In this document: in pieces, positions 24,128 to 31,301 of the stretch
Numbering within the stretch: position 1 is the stretch's first letter
How the letters are laid out: each line of letters begins with the position of its first letter
NCBI GenBank assembly: GCA_964499015.1
Contig: CAZCJA010000023.1
Location: 1-31,301, forward strand
Length of the DNA stretch: 31,301 nt
Direction of reading: 5' to 3'
Origin: CAZCJA01 sp964499015
Lineage (GTDB): Bacteria > Elusimicrobiota > Elusimicrobia > F11
Position numbers and translations under genes: made by a program
Notes under the pieces: model-generated
Database searches by the model: none
The model's input: the letters and a program-made list of their open reading frames with translations, nothing else
What the model was told of the DNA's origin: nothing

Positions 24128-25026
24128 GCGACTTGATCAGCGTGATTCTTCCCGCCTACAACGAGGCGGACTGCATTTTGCAAACCATCGACAGCGTCGA
24201 AGCTGCGCTGAAGAAAGGCGGCCTGACGTACGAGATCATCGTCATCGACGATGGCTCGACCGACAAAACCTCGGAACTTGCCGCTCAACGCAGTGTGCGT
24301 ATCGTGCGGCACAAGCGGAACTTGGGTGTTGGCGCGACGCGCAAACGGGGCATTCGCGAAGCCAAGGGTGAGATTGTGGTGACCACCGACGTTGACGGCA
24401 CCTACCCGAACGATCAGATTCCACGGCTCGTTAAAGAATTTCAGGACGCCAAGGCCGATATGCTGGTCGGCGCGCGCATCGGTAAAAATGTGGTGATGGA
24501 ACTCCCTCACCGCTATATTCCGAAGCTGATGATCCGCAAGCTCGCCTCGTATTTATCACAGCATAAAATTCCCGATTTAAATTCAGGGCTGCGTGTGATC
24601 CGTAAGAAAATCGCGCTCAAGTATTTTTATTTGCTGCCGGAAGGCCATTCCTGGGAGAGCACCATCACACTGGCGTTTTTGTGCAACAACCATGAAGTCC
24701 TTTTTTCGCCGATCGATTACTATAAGCGCGGGGGTGGGAAATCGACGTTCGCGCCGTTTAAGGACACGTACAACTACATTTCTCTCGTGATCCGCACGAT
24801 CATGTACTTCTCGCCGCTGCGCATCTTTATCCCGTTGAGTGCGATGGTGATTTCCATCGGTTTCATCAAGATGGTTTACGATTGGCTGGTCTATAAGTGG
24901 ATCGGTAGTTTGGATGTGATTATCGTGATGAGCGGGATTCTGATTATCCTCGTGGGCCTGCTTGCCGATTCGATCGTCATTCAAGGCAAACGTATCGCCG
25001 CCATTTCCGAGAGGTTGGACGCCTGA
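24124..25026 (+). CDS. Family 2 glycosyltransferase, polyprenyl-phosphate sugar synthase type
   Basis: A 300-residue GT2 enzyme. The GT-A domain runs from SVILPAYNEADCI through VIDDGSTDKT and the DxD motif in TTDVDGTYPNDQ to the YYKRGGGKST loop typical of DPM1/GtrB-like enzymes. Two hydrophobic segments close the protein (about residues 235-258 and 263-287). Enzymes of this form move a sugar from a nucleotide donor to dolichyl or undecaprenyl phosphate at the inner membrane. GTG start with a strong GGGAGGA ribosome site, overlapping the methyltransferase stop. The sugar is unknown. The following membrane protein is a candidate user of the lipid-linked sugar. Confidence 0.87.
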   Translation: MSDLISVILPAYNEADCILQTIDSVEAALKKGGLTYEIIVIDDGSTDKTSELAAQRSVRIVRHKRNLGVGATRKRGIREAKGEIVVTTDVDGTYPNDQIPRLVKEFQDAKADMLVGARIGKNVVMELPHRYIPKLMIRKLASYLSQHKIPDLNSGLRVIRKKIALKYFYLLPEGHSWESTITLAFLCNNHEVLFSPIDYYKRGGGKSTFAPFKDTYNYISLVIRTIMYFSPLRIFIPLSAMVISIGFIKMVYDWLVYKWIGSLDVIIVMSGILIILVGLLADSIVIQGKRIAAISERLDA

Positions 25027-27344
25027 GCCGAAAAGACAAAAAGCGCGCTCCCGTTGTCGAGCCGCCGGTTCAAAATGAGCCCACAGCGTTGTGGTGGCTG
25101 TTGGGCGCGGGCATAGTTTGGGCGCTTGTTGTTTGCATCCAGTTTTATAAGAAACAGCCGTTTTCCTATCTCGTCGTCCTCGACCGGCTTTTAAGCGGCG
25201 ACGGCGCGTTCCTGCCGACGTTCCCCGCGCTCTTCGACTACATCACCGCCCTGTTCTTCTTTATCGCCCTCGCTGCGTCGGCCTTTTTGGTCGGCCGTTT
25301 GCTTCTATTGAAGTTCACGTCTTGGGCGTCGTCCTTGGAGTTAGTGGTCTTCTCGACCGCCGTGGGTTACGGCGCGCTCGCATACGCGGCGCTCGCGTTA
25401 ACGGCGGCCGGATTTATGTACAAACAGGTCGTTATGGGCGTTGTGCTTACGCTGTTTGCGGGCGCGGTGGCGTGGTTTTCGCGCTCCGCGGAACGCGAGC
25501 GCCTGCGCGCGCTGCCGTCCGAAATCAAACAAACCTTATTTCCAGGGGGCGGCGGAACGTTCCTCGGCCTTGTCCTTCTCTTCTTGCTGGCCACCGACTT
25601 CGTTATGGCGTTTGTGCCGGAGCTGTTTTATGACGCACTCGTTTATCATTTGGGCGCCCCGAATTTTTATCTCCATGAGCACAGGCTCTCGCCGATACAT
25701 TTGATGACCGCGAAATTTCCGCTGACAATCCAGATGGTGCACCTGCTCGGGCTGGCGTTGAAGGACGAAATGGTCACCAAACTCACCCATCTGTTCTTCA
25801 TGACGCTGACAATTGGAGGAATGTTCGCTCTTGGTTTGCGGTTAAAACGACGCTTTGTCGGGCTTTTGGCCGCCGTTTTATTTTGCTCGATTCCGACGGC
25901 TCAGATGAACGTTTGGACCAGCGGCGTTGATTTGGGCGTCAGTCTGTTCGGCTTTCTGGCCTTCGCCGCTTTCTATTTTGCCTTTGAAGGCGATGAGATT
26001 AAATTGCCGTGGTTTATTTTGTCGGCGGTGTTCTCGGGCCTGGTGGCCGCTTCCAAGTACACCGCCGCGTATGTTCCCGCTTCCATCGGCATCACGCTGA
26101 CGGTTCTCCTTATTATGAAGCGCATTTCGCTGAAAACGTATCTCGCGTGGGCGGCCCTGTTCGCGGGAATCGTCGTCGCGATCCTGTCGCCGTGGTTCAT
26201 TAAGAACTGGGTCGAAACCGGAAATCCTCTTTACCCGTTCCTGTCGAAAATTTTTGGAGGGGAAACGTTGGCACCGTGGCGTTACGAGATTCTGCGCAAC
26301 GAAAACTACGGCTTAACGCCGAAGAATGCGCTGGGCATTCCGAAGATGCTCTGGGATTTGTCGATCTCGGAGCGCTCGTCGCTTTCATTTCAGGGGCCGA
26401 TGTTTCTCGCCTGCTTGCCGCTGGCGTTCGCGCTGTTCTTTCGCGAACGTCCGCAAGCGTTCCGCGTCATCGGCATTTTCGTTTTGGTCGTTTGCGTGCT
26501 CGCATTATCGATGACGCGCCTCACGCGCTATGTTTTGCCGGCGTTTACCGCGCTGGCCTGCTTCATTGCGCTTGGCCTCGATGGCTACTTCAGCGACCGC
26601 TCCGCTTTAAAACGGTTCGGCGCGTTGTTTATCGTGGCGTTCTGCCTTCTTCAAAATGTTTCGTGGGCGTATGTCTTGATCGGCAATTCCTATCAGCCGA
26701 GGAACGTTCTGCTCGGCCGCGAAAGCCGCTTTGATTTTGTGAATCATTATCATCAAGGAATGAACCCCAACCCGTCCAATCAGATGTATGCGTTTATGGA
26801 GAAGAACTTCTTGCCCACGGACAAGGTTTTGCTGGTGGGGGAAGAGAAGGCGTATCCAATCAGCGTGCGTCATACGTATTCCGGCGTGTACGACCGCGGC
26901 ATTTTGGTGCGTCTAAGCGAAGAGTCGGCATCGCCCAAAGAGATGGCGACGAAAATGGCCGAAATGGGAATCACTCATGTGATGGTGAATGTCTTTGAGG
27001 CCAATCGCATCGCGGGATATGGCGGGCTTTCGATGTCGCCGGAGGCGTTTGGACGGATGTGCGCGTTTTGGGAACTGCATTTGAAACTGGCGCATCTGGA
27101 AGTCCAGGCCGAAAGCGGCCGCGATAAAAATCCGATCGTTCTTTTGCAGCTGATGCCCAACGGGATGGGTCCGGAAGATCGTCCCATTCAAAATTTGTTG
27201 GGCATTGTCTACGAGCGCAATGAATTGGCTCGCCTGGGCATTACCACGCCGCAGCAGCTGCGCGCCTTTTATGAAGAGCAGATAAAAGTGTGGCCACATG
27301 TCATTTATATCAACTCCCGCCTCAGCGAACTGCGCAAAATATAA
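25023..27344 (+). CDS. Large GT-C-like integral membrane protein (putative lipid-linked sugar glycosyltransferase)
   Basis: About 773 residues with roughly a dozen hydrophobic segments up to about residue 560, then a soluble C-terminal part of some 200 residues. The layout fits the GT-C superfamily (PMT/ArnT/DUF-type): an early outside loop with FYDALVYHLGAPNFYL holds Asp204, the usual place of the catalytic acid. I cannot name the exact family. Start: no ATG, GTG or TTG precedes the first helix except TTG 25089. CTG at 25023 overlaps the previous stop (CTGA), lies 8 nt after GAGAGG, and adds a basic leader SRKDKKRAPVVE, so I prefer it with moderate confidence. It probably uses the lipid-linked sugar made by the preceding enzyme to modify an exported acceptor. 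Confidence 0.75.
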   Translation: MSRKDKKRAPVVEPPVQNEPTALWWLLGAGIVWALVVCIQFYKKQPFSYLVVLDRLLSGDGAFLPTFPALFDYITALFFFIALAASAFLVGRLLLLKFTSWASSLELVVFSTAVGYGALAYAALALTAAGFMYKQVVMGVVLTLFAGAVAWFSRSAERERLRALPSEIKQTLFPGGGGTFLGLVLLFLLATDFVMAFVPELFYDALVYHLGAPNFYLHEHRLSPIHLMTAKFPLTIQMVHLLGLALKDEMVTKLTHLFFMTLTIGGMFALGLRLKRRFVGLLAAVLFCSIPTAQMNVWTSGVDLGVSLFGFLAFAAFYFAFEGDEIKLPWFILSAVFSGLVAASKYTAAYVPASIGITLTVLLIMKRISLKTYLAWAALFAGIVVAILSPWFIKNWVETGNPLYPFLSKIFGGETLAPWRYEILRNENYGLTPKNALGIPKMLWDLSISERSSLSFQGPMFLACLPLAFALFFRERPQAFRVIGIFVLVVCVLALSMTRLTRYVLPAFTALACFIALGLDGYFSDRSALKRFGALFIVAFCLLQNVSWAYVLIGNSYQPRNVLLGRESRFDFVNHYHQGMNPNPSNQMYAFMEKNFLPTDKVLLVGEEKAYPISVRHTYSGVYDRGILVRLSEESASPKEMATKMAEMGITHVMVNVFEANRIAGYGGLSMSPEAFGRMCAFWELHLKLAHLEVQAESGRDKNPIVLLQLMPNGMGPEDRPIQNLLGIVYERNELARLGITTPQQLRAFYEEQIKVWPHVIYINSRLSELRKI

Positions 27345-27397
27345 CAATATCATCGATTTTTAGCGTCGTTTTTAAAAGTAGCAATCCCAGCCCCCGC

Positions 27398-27427
27398 TTG
27401 ACAATTTTCCGTCGACCCTGCTATACT
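27398..27427 (+). promoter_or_regulatory. hrcA: Sigma70-type promoter of the hrcA-grpE-dnaK-dnaJ operon
   Basis: TTGACA (27398-27403) and TATACT (27422-27427) are separated by 18 nt. Transcription would begin near 27434, inside the CIRCE operator that follows, which is the classical arrangement for HrcA repression. It lies in the 116-nt gap after the GT-C-like gene; no convincing terminator is seen in that gap. Confidence 0.82.
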
Positions 27428-27428
27428 C

Positions 27429-27455
27429 CTAGCACTCAATAACTCTGAGTGCTAA
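27429..27455 (+). promoter_or_regulatory. CIRCE operator (HrcA binding site)
   Basis: AGCACTC-N9-GAGTGCT is a perfect inverted repeat with the canonical 9-nt spacer. The full 27-bp consensus TTAGCACTC-N9-GAGTGCTAA is matched at all but one position (C for the first T). It covers the predicted transcription start and ends 5 nt before the hrcA ATG. HrcA bound here would repress its own operon until heat or misfolded protein draws away GroE. Confidence 0.95.
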
Positions 27456-27460
27456 GTGCT

Positions 27461-28531
27461 ATGAGAATATTACCGACAGACGAACATCAACAGCGGAAGG
27501 AAAAAATCCTCCAATCGGTGGTCCATCTTTATATTAAGACGGGCAAACCGGTCGGCTCGAACACCATCGTTGATAACTACGCTTTAAATCTTTCTCCGGC
27601 CAGCATCCGCAACGTCTTGGCGGAATTGGAGAAAGAAGGGTTTCTGACACATCCGCACACGTCCGCCGGCCGCGTGCCGACGGATCGCGGCTACCGTTTT
27701 TATGTGAACTCCATCGTGAACATTCAGCAACTGGCGGTGGAGGAAGAGCGCCGCATTCGCGATGAGTATTCGCACCGCATGCGCGAGATCAACGATTTAA
27801 TGCAATCGACAACGCGCGTTTTGTCGTCGTTGTCGAACTGCACGGGTTTTGTGCTGTCGCCGGCCGTGGATGTGGAGAAATTGCGCCGCATCGAACTGGT
27901 ACCGGTCAGCGAAACGCAGGTGCTGGCGGTGCTGGTGTCCGACACGGGCCTCGTGCGCAACCAGATGATTCAAGTCGCTCACACGCCGAACGACGAAACC
28001 TTGCGCGCGACCTCGCATTTCTTGAACGAGCGTTTGTCCGGTCTTAAATTCGATGAGGCGGAAAGCCGTCTCTTGATTGAACTGGACCGTTTTAACGTCG
28101 AGCAAAGCAACCGTGAGGCGTTTTTGCGCGAATTGTCCAAGGGACTGTTCGGCCCCGCGCCCATCGCCGATTTGTATGTGGAAGGGGCGAGCAATATCCT
28201 CAAATTCCCGGAGTTTCAGGATTACGAGGCGATGAGCCATTTCGCGCGCCTTGTCGATGAGAAGCAGACGCTCGGCAAAGTTTTAAACAAAGAGATCAAG
28301 AAGCAAGGCTTGCAGGTGCGTATAGGTCTTGAGACCTCGCCGGAACTAAAGAATTTCAGCGTGGTTTCATCCAGCTATGAAATGAACGGCCGGCTGGTCG
28401 GCGTGCTCGGAATTTTGGGCCCGAAGCGAATGGAATACGAGCGCATGATGGCGATTGTGAACACGGTGGCGCAACTTGTGAACCGCGCGCTGGGGCAGAA
28501 ACCGATGCTTGAAGACGATACCCATGACTGA
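27461..28531 (+). CDS. hrcA: Heat-inducible transcription repressor HrcA
   Basis: A 356-residue repressor. The N-terminal winged helix is clear: RKEKILQSVVHLYIKTGKPV, SPASIRNVLAELEKEGFL and HPHTSAGRVPTDRGYRFYV. A GAF-like middle and the C-terminal segment VGVLGILGPKRMEYERMMAIV match the family. ATG 27461 is chosen; a GTG at 27449 lies inside the CIRCE site and lacks homologous sequence. It heads the heat-shock operon and should repress itself through the operator at 27429. The stop overlaps the grpE start by 8 nt. Confidence 0.95.
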   Translation: MRILPTDEHQQRKEKILQSVVHLYIKTGKPVGSNTIVDNYALNLSPASIRNVLAELEKEGFLTHPHTSAGRVPTDRGYRFYVNSIVNIQQLAVEEERRIRDEYSHRMREINDLMQSTTRVLSSLSNCTGFVLSPAVDVEKLRRIELVPVSETQVLAVLVSDTGLVRNQMIQVAHTPNDETLRATSHFLNERLSGLKFDEAESRLLIELDRFNVEQSNREAFLRELSKGLFGPAPIADLYVEGASNILKFPEFQDYEAMSHFARLVDEKQTLGKVLNKEIKKQGLQVRIGLETSPELKNFSVVSSSYEMNGRLVGVLGILGPKRMEYERMMAIVNTVAQLVNRALGQKPMLEDDTHD

Positions 28532-29072
28532 GCAACCGAAAGAGGGAAATTTGGACGAGATTCAGCCGGAGCTCGCGCAGAAATTGTCCGAGCTTGAGAT
28601 CCTGAAACAGTCGCTTGACGCCAGCAAGGCGAAAGAGAAGGAACTGTACGACCAGATTTTGCGCCAAGGCGCGGAGTTCGACAATTTCCGCAAACGCGCC
28701 GAAACGCGGACCGTGGACGCGCGCATGGCGGGCCGGGAAGACGTGCTTTTGCAGGTGATTGAGCTCAGCGACGTGCTGATGCACGCCGAAGACGCGAGCC
28801 ATAAAGCGACCGATTTGGACGCGATCAAGAAAGGCCTCACGCTTGTTCGCCAGCAGTTCGAAAAATTTTTAGCGGATCAGAAAGTTGTGCCGATTAAGTC
28901 CAAGGGGGAAAAGATGGACCCTCACCTTCACGAAGCTGTCGCGCAGGACGTTCGCGACGACGCCGAAGAAGGGCAGATCGTTGAAGAAATTCAACGCGGC
29001 TACAAACTGGCTGACCGCGTGCTTCGACCCTCGCGCGTAAAAGTGGCTGTAAAGCCCCGCGCCAAAGAATGA
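28524..29072 (+). CDS. grpE: Nucleotide exchange factor GrpE
   Basis: A 182-residue co-chaperone that frees ADP from DnaK. An acidic N terminus and a coiled-coil stretch (about residues 15-60) lead into EFDNFRKRAETRT, then IELSDVLMHAED, and the beta-domain motif DPHLHEAVAQ with GQIVEEIQRGYKLADRVLRPSRVKV, all typical. ATG 28524 is preferred to an upstream TTG because it fits the family start and sits just inside hrcA. It ends 13 nt before dnaK. Confidence 0.94.
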   Translation: MTEQPKEGNLDEIQPELAQKLSELEILKQSLDASKAKEKELYDQILRQGAEFDNFRKRAETRTVDARMAGREDVLLQVIELSDVLMHAEDASHKATDLDAIKKGLTLVRQQFEKFLADQKVVPIKSKGEKMDPHLHEAVAQDVRDDAEEGQIVEEIQRGYKLADRVLRPSRVKVAVKPRAKE

Positions 29073-29085
29073 AAGGAGAAATAAC

Positions 29086-30957
29086 ATGTCAAAAATAATT
29101 GGAATTGACCTTGGAACATCAAACTCGGCGGCCGCCGTTATGGAAGGCGGCAAGCCGACGATTATTCCGTCGGCCGAAGGCACGACGCTCGGCGGAAAAG
29201 CGTTCCCGTCGTATGTGGCCTTCACCAAAGGCAACGACTCGCAGCTTTTGATCGGCGAGCCGGCGCGCCGCCAGGCCATCTCGAACCCCGAAGGCACCGT
29301 GTCCGCGTTTAAGCGGAAAATGGGCACCGACTTTAAGTACAAAGTGTACGGGAAAGAATTCACGCCCCAGCAGCTCTCGGGTTTTATCCTGCAGAAAGTG
29401 AAGCGCGACGCGGAAGCGTATCTGGGCACGAAGGTTGAAAAAGCCGTCGTCACCGTTCCCGCGTACTTCAACGACAACCAGCGCCAAGCCACCAAAGACG
29501 CCGGCACGATCGCGGGCTTGGACATCGTTCGCATTATTAACGAACCGACGGCCGCCTGCTTGGCGTACGGCATTGACAAGAAAAACAGCGACGAGAAAAT
29601 CATGGTGTTCGACTTGGGCGGCGGAACGCTCGACGTGACCATTATGGATTTTGGCGGCGGCGTGTTCCAGGTTGTGGCCACTTCCGGCGACACCCAGCTC
29701 GGCGGCACCGACATGGATAAAATTCTGATCGACTTTATCGCCGATGAATTCAAAAAAGAAAGCGGCATGGACGTGCGCAACGACGCGATGGCCGTGCAGC
29801 GCCTGAAAGACGCGGCGGAGAAAGCGAAGATCGAACTCTCGACCACGCTTGAAACCGACATCAACCTGCCGTTTATTACGGCGGACGCGTCCGGTCCCAA
29901 ACATTTAACCCTTAAGCTCACCCGCTCCAAGCTGGAGCAGTTGGTGAAGCCGATCGTCGACCGCTGCAAAGGCCCGATTGAACAGGCGTTTTCCGACTCC
30001 AAACTGAACGCCTCGAACATCACCAAGATCATCTTGGTCGGCGGTCCGACGCGCATGCCGATCATCCAGAAATTCGTGGAAGACACGGTGGGCAAGAAAG
30101 TGGAACGCGGCATTGACCCGATGGAATGCGTGGCGCTCGGCGCCGCGGTTCAAGCGGCAGTTCTGACCGGCGAAGTGAAAGACGTCCTGCTCTTGGACGT
30201 CACTCCGCTTTCGCTCGGCATCGAAACCTTGGGCGGCGTGACCACGAAGCTCATCGACCGCAACACCACAATCCCGGTGAAAAAATCGCAGGTCTTTTTC
30301 ACCGCCGCGGACAATCAACCGGCGGTCACGGTCCATATTCTTCAAGGCGAACGCCCGCTGGCGAAAGACAATATTTCGCTCGGCAAGTTCGACTTGACCG
30401 GCTTGCCTCCCGCGCCGCGCGGCGTGCCGCAGATCGAAGTGAGCTTCGATATCGACGCCAACGGCATCTTGAGCGTGGCCGCGAAGGACTTGGCGACCAA
30501 TAAATCGCAGAACATCACGGTCTCGGCCTCGACGAAGATGAACAAAGAGGACGTGGAAAAAGCCGTGAAAGAAGCGGAAAAATACGCCGACGACGATAAA
30601 AAGGCCAAGGAAAAAATTGAAACCCGCAACGAGGCCGACAGCGTCGCTTTCAACGTTGAAAACATGTTGAAAGAAGCCGGCGATAAGGTCTCCGCCGACG
30701 ATAAAGCAAAAATTGAAAAAGCGGTCGCCGACGTGCGCGAAGCGCTGAAAGGCGAGGACTTGGACAAGATCAAATCGTCCAAAGACGAACTTTTAAAGGC
30801 GTCGCATAAGCTGGCCGAAGAAATGTACAAAGCCGCCGCGCAGAAGCAGCAAGGCGGAGCGCAGGGGCAGGCCGGCGGAGAATCCAACGGCAACGGCCAG
30901 ACGAAGAAAGACGATAACGTTGTGGACGCGGAAATTGTCGATGAGGAGAAGAAGTAA
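29086..30957 (+). CDS. dnaK: Chaperone DnaK (Hsp70)
   Basis: A 623-residue Hsp70. The ATPase domain starts IIGIDLGTSNSAAAVMEGG and has VVTVPAYFNDNQRQATKDAG, IINEPTAACLAYG, VFDLGGGTLDVT and ILVGGPTRMP; the linker DVLLLDVTPLSLGIET leads to the peptide-binding domain and a helical lid, then a Gln/Gly-rich tail ending NVVDAEIVDEEKK. A strong AGGAG site lies 7 nt before the ATG. Two departures from E. coli: the segment after KRKMGTDFKY lacks the roughly 20-residue insertion that is usual in proteobacterial DnaK, and the loop after AEG is longer (TTLGGKAFPSYV). Second-gene partners GrpE and DnaJ flank it. Confidence 0.97.
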   Translation: MSKIIGIDLGTSNSAAAVMEGGKPTIIPSAEGTTLGGKAFPSYVAFTKGNDSQLLIGEPARRQAISNPEGTVSAFKRKMGTDFKYKVYGKEFTPQQLSGFILQKVKRDAEAYLGTKVEKAVVTVPAYFNDNQRQATKDAGTIAGLDIVRIINEPTAACLAYGIDKKNSDEKIMVFDLGGGTLDVTIMDFGGGVFQVVATSGDTQLGGTDMDKILIDFIADEFKKESGMDVRNDAMAVQRLKDAAEKAKIELSTTLETDINLPFITADASGPKHLTLKLTRSKLEQLVKPIVDRCKGPIEQAFSDSKLNASNITKIILVGGPTRMPIIQKFVEDTVGKKVERGIDPMECVALGAAVQAAVLTGEVKDVLLLDVTPLSLGIETLGGVTTKLIDRNTTIPVKKSQVFFTAADNQPAVTVHILQGERPLAKDNISLGKFDLTGLPPAPRGVPQIEVSFDIDANGILSVAAKDLATNKSQNITVSASTKMNKEDVEKAVKEAEKYADDDKKAKEKIETRNEADSVAFNVENMLKEAGDKVSADDKAKIEKAVADVREALKGEDLDKIKSSKDELLKASHKLAEEMYKAAAQKQQGGAQGQAGGESNGNGQTKKDDNVVDAEIVDEEKK

Positions 30958-30966
30958 AAACACTTC

Positions 30967-31301
30967 ATGTCCAAAGCCGACTATTACGAAACACTCGGCG
31001 TTGCGAAAACCGCGACGCCCGAAGAACTGAAGGCCGCTTATCGCAAGCTGGCAATCAAATTCCATCCTGATAAAAATCAGGGGAATAAAGACGCGTCCGA
31101 AAAGTTCAAAGAAATCAACGAGGCCTACAGCGTTCTCTCGAATGCCGAGAAGAAACAGCTCTATGACCAGTATGGCCACGCGGGCGTGGGCAATGCGGGG
31201 CCTGGCCCCGGCGGTTTCGGTGGAGCGCAGGGCTTTGACTTCGGCGATCTCGGTGATATTTTCGGCGACATGTTCGGCGGCGCGTTTGGCAGAGCCGGAG
31301 G
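30967..31301 (+). CDS. dnaJ: Chaperone DnaJ (3' partial)
   Basis: The first 111 residues of a J-domain co-chaperone; the gene runs off the end of the window. The J domain reads ADYYETLGVAKTATPEELK, then YRKLAIKFHPDKNQGNK with the HPD tripeptide that stimulates DnaK, and FKEINEAYSVLSNAEKKQLY. A Gly/Phe-rich segment begins around residue 75. The zinc-finger and C-terminal domains, which would confirm the class I DnaJ type, are not visible. It starts 9 nt after the dnaK stop and completes the hrcA-grpE-dnaK-dnaJ order. Confidence 0.95.
   Translation, partial: MSKADYYETLGVAKTATPEELKAAYRKLAIKFHPDKNQGNKDASEKFKEINEAYSVLSNAEKKQLYDQYGHAGVGNAGPGPGGFGGAQGFDFGDLGDIFGDMFGGAFGRAG

Noticed and set aside
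27345..27397. Terminator between the GT-C-like gene and hrcA
   Set aside because: There are T-runs, but only a weak five-pair A/T stem (TTTTA/TAAAA) could be drawn.
28869..30113. Long open frame on the minus strand opposite dnaK
   Set aside because: It mirrors dnaK and is of the type often mislabelled as NAD-specific glutamate dehydrogenase; the plus strand is unmistakably dnaK, and the open frame follows from its codon use.

Overview
The window comes from the chromosome of a diderm, LPS-making bacterium. It carries Kdo and heptose biosynthesis genes, an Lpt export set, signal peptidase I and a CIRCE/HrcA heat-shock operon. The best guess is Elusimicrobiota, with Omnitrophota or a related lineage as alternatives. 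This rests on secreted proteins ending in a FlgD-like VYVFPNP domain, on a short-insert DnaK starting GIDLGTSNSAAAV, and on the gene order. It is a judgement from recognition, not a computed placement. The sequence looks like a metagenomic or draft scaffold: both ends cut genes and a 10-N gap lies at 18417-18426. All supported genes are on the + strand. They are packed tightly, many with 1-41 nt overlaps of the ATGA/GTGA type, and no gene-free stretch exceeds about 120 nt. I saw no tRNA, rRNA, IS element or CRISPR.

Layout. (1) 1-5231: two tandem, paralogous, very cysteine-rich secreted proteins of unknown function, the first cut at its 5' end. Both end in the same FlgD/T9SS-like C-terminal domain. 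(2) 5283-7878: a divergent GT35 alpha-glucan phosphorylase overlapping a farnesyl-diphosphate synthase gene. (3) 7921-14830: an LPS inner-core and export block, in order heptose-7-phosphate kinase, kdsB, pyrG, kdsA, an 80-residue zinc-ribbon membrane protein, kdsC, lptC, lptA, lptB. (4) 14842-19725: a sigma70-type promoter, then ptsN, hprK, rapZ, an EIIA of the mannose family, HPr and EI. This is a complete phosphorelay with no sugar permease in view. (5) 19729-23537: lepA, lepB, hemW. (6) 23534-27344: a methyltransferase, a DPM1-like GT2 glycosyltransferase and a large GT-C-like membrane protein, which together look like a polyprenyl-phosphate-sugar glycosylation module. (7) 27398-31301: promoter plus CIRCE operator, then hrcA, grpE, dnaK and a truncated dnaJ.

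How they fit together. PyrG supplies CTP for KdsB; KdsA, KdsC and KdsB make CMP-Kdo; the heptose kinase feeds the inner core; LptB, LptC and LptA carry finished LPS outward. The PTS block that follows has the parts to sense PEP (EI), ATP/metabolite state (HPr kinase acting on Ser46 of HPr) and possibly amino-sugar supply (RapZ). Its position suggests, but does not prove, coupling of envelope synthesis to central metabolism. The least explained parts are the cysteine-rich pair, the zinc-ribbon protein inside the Kdo operon and the glycosylation module.
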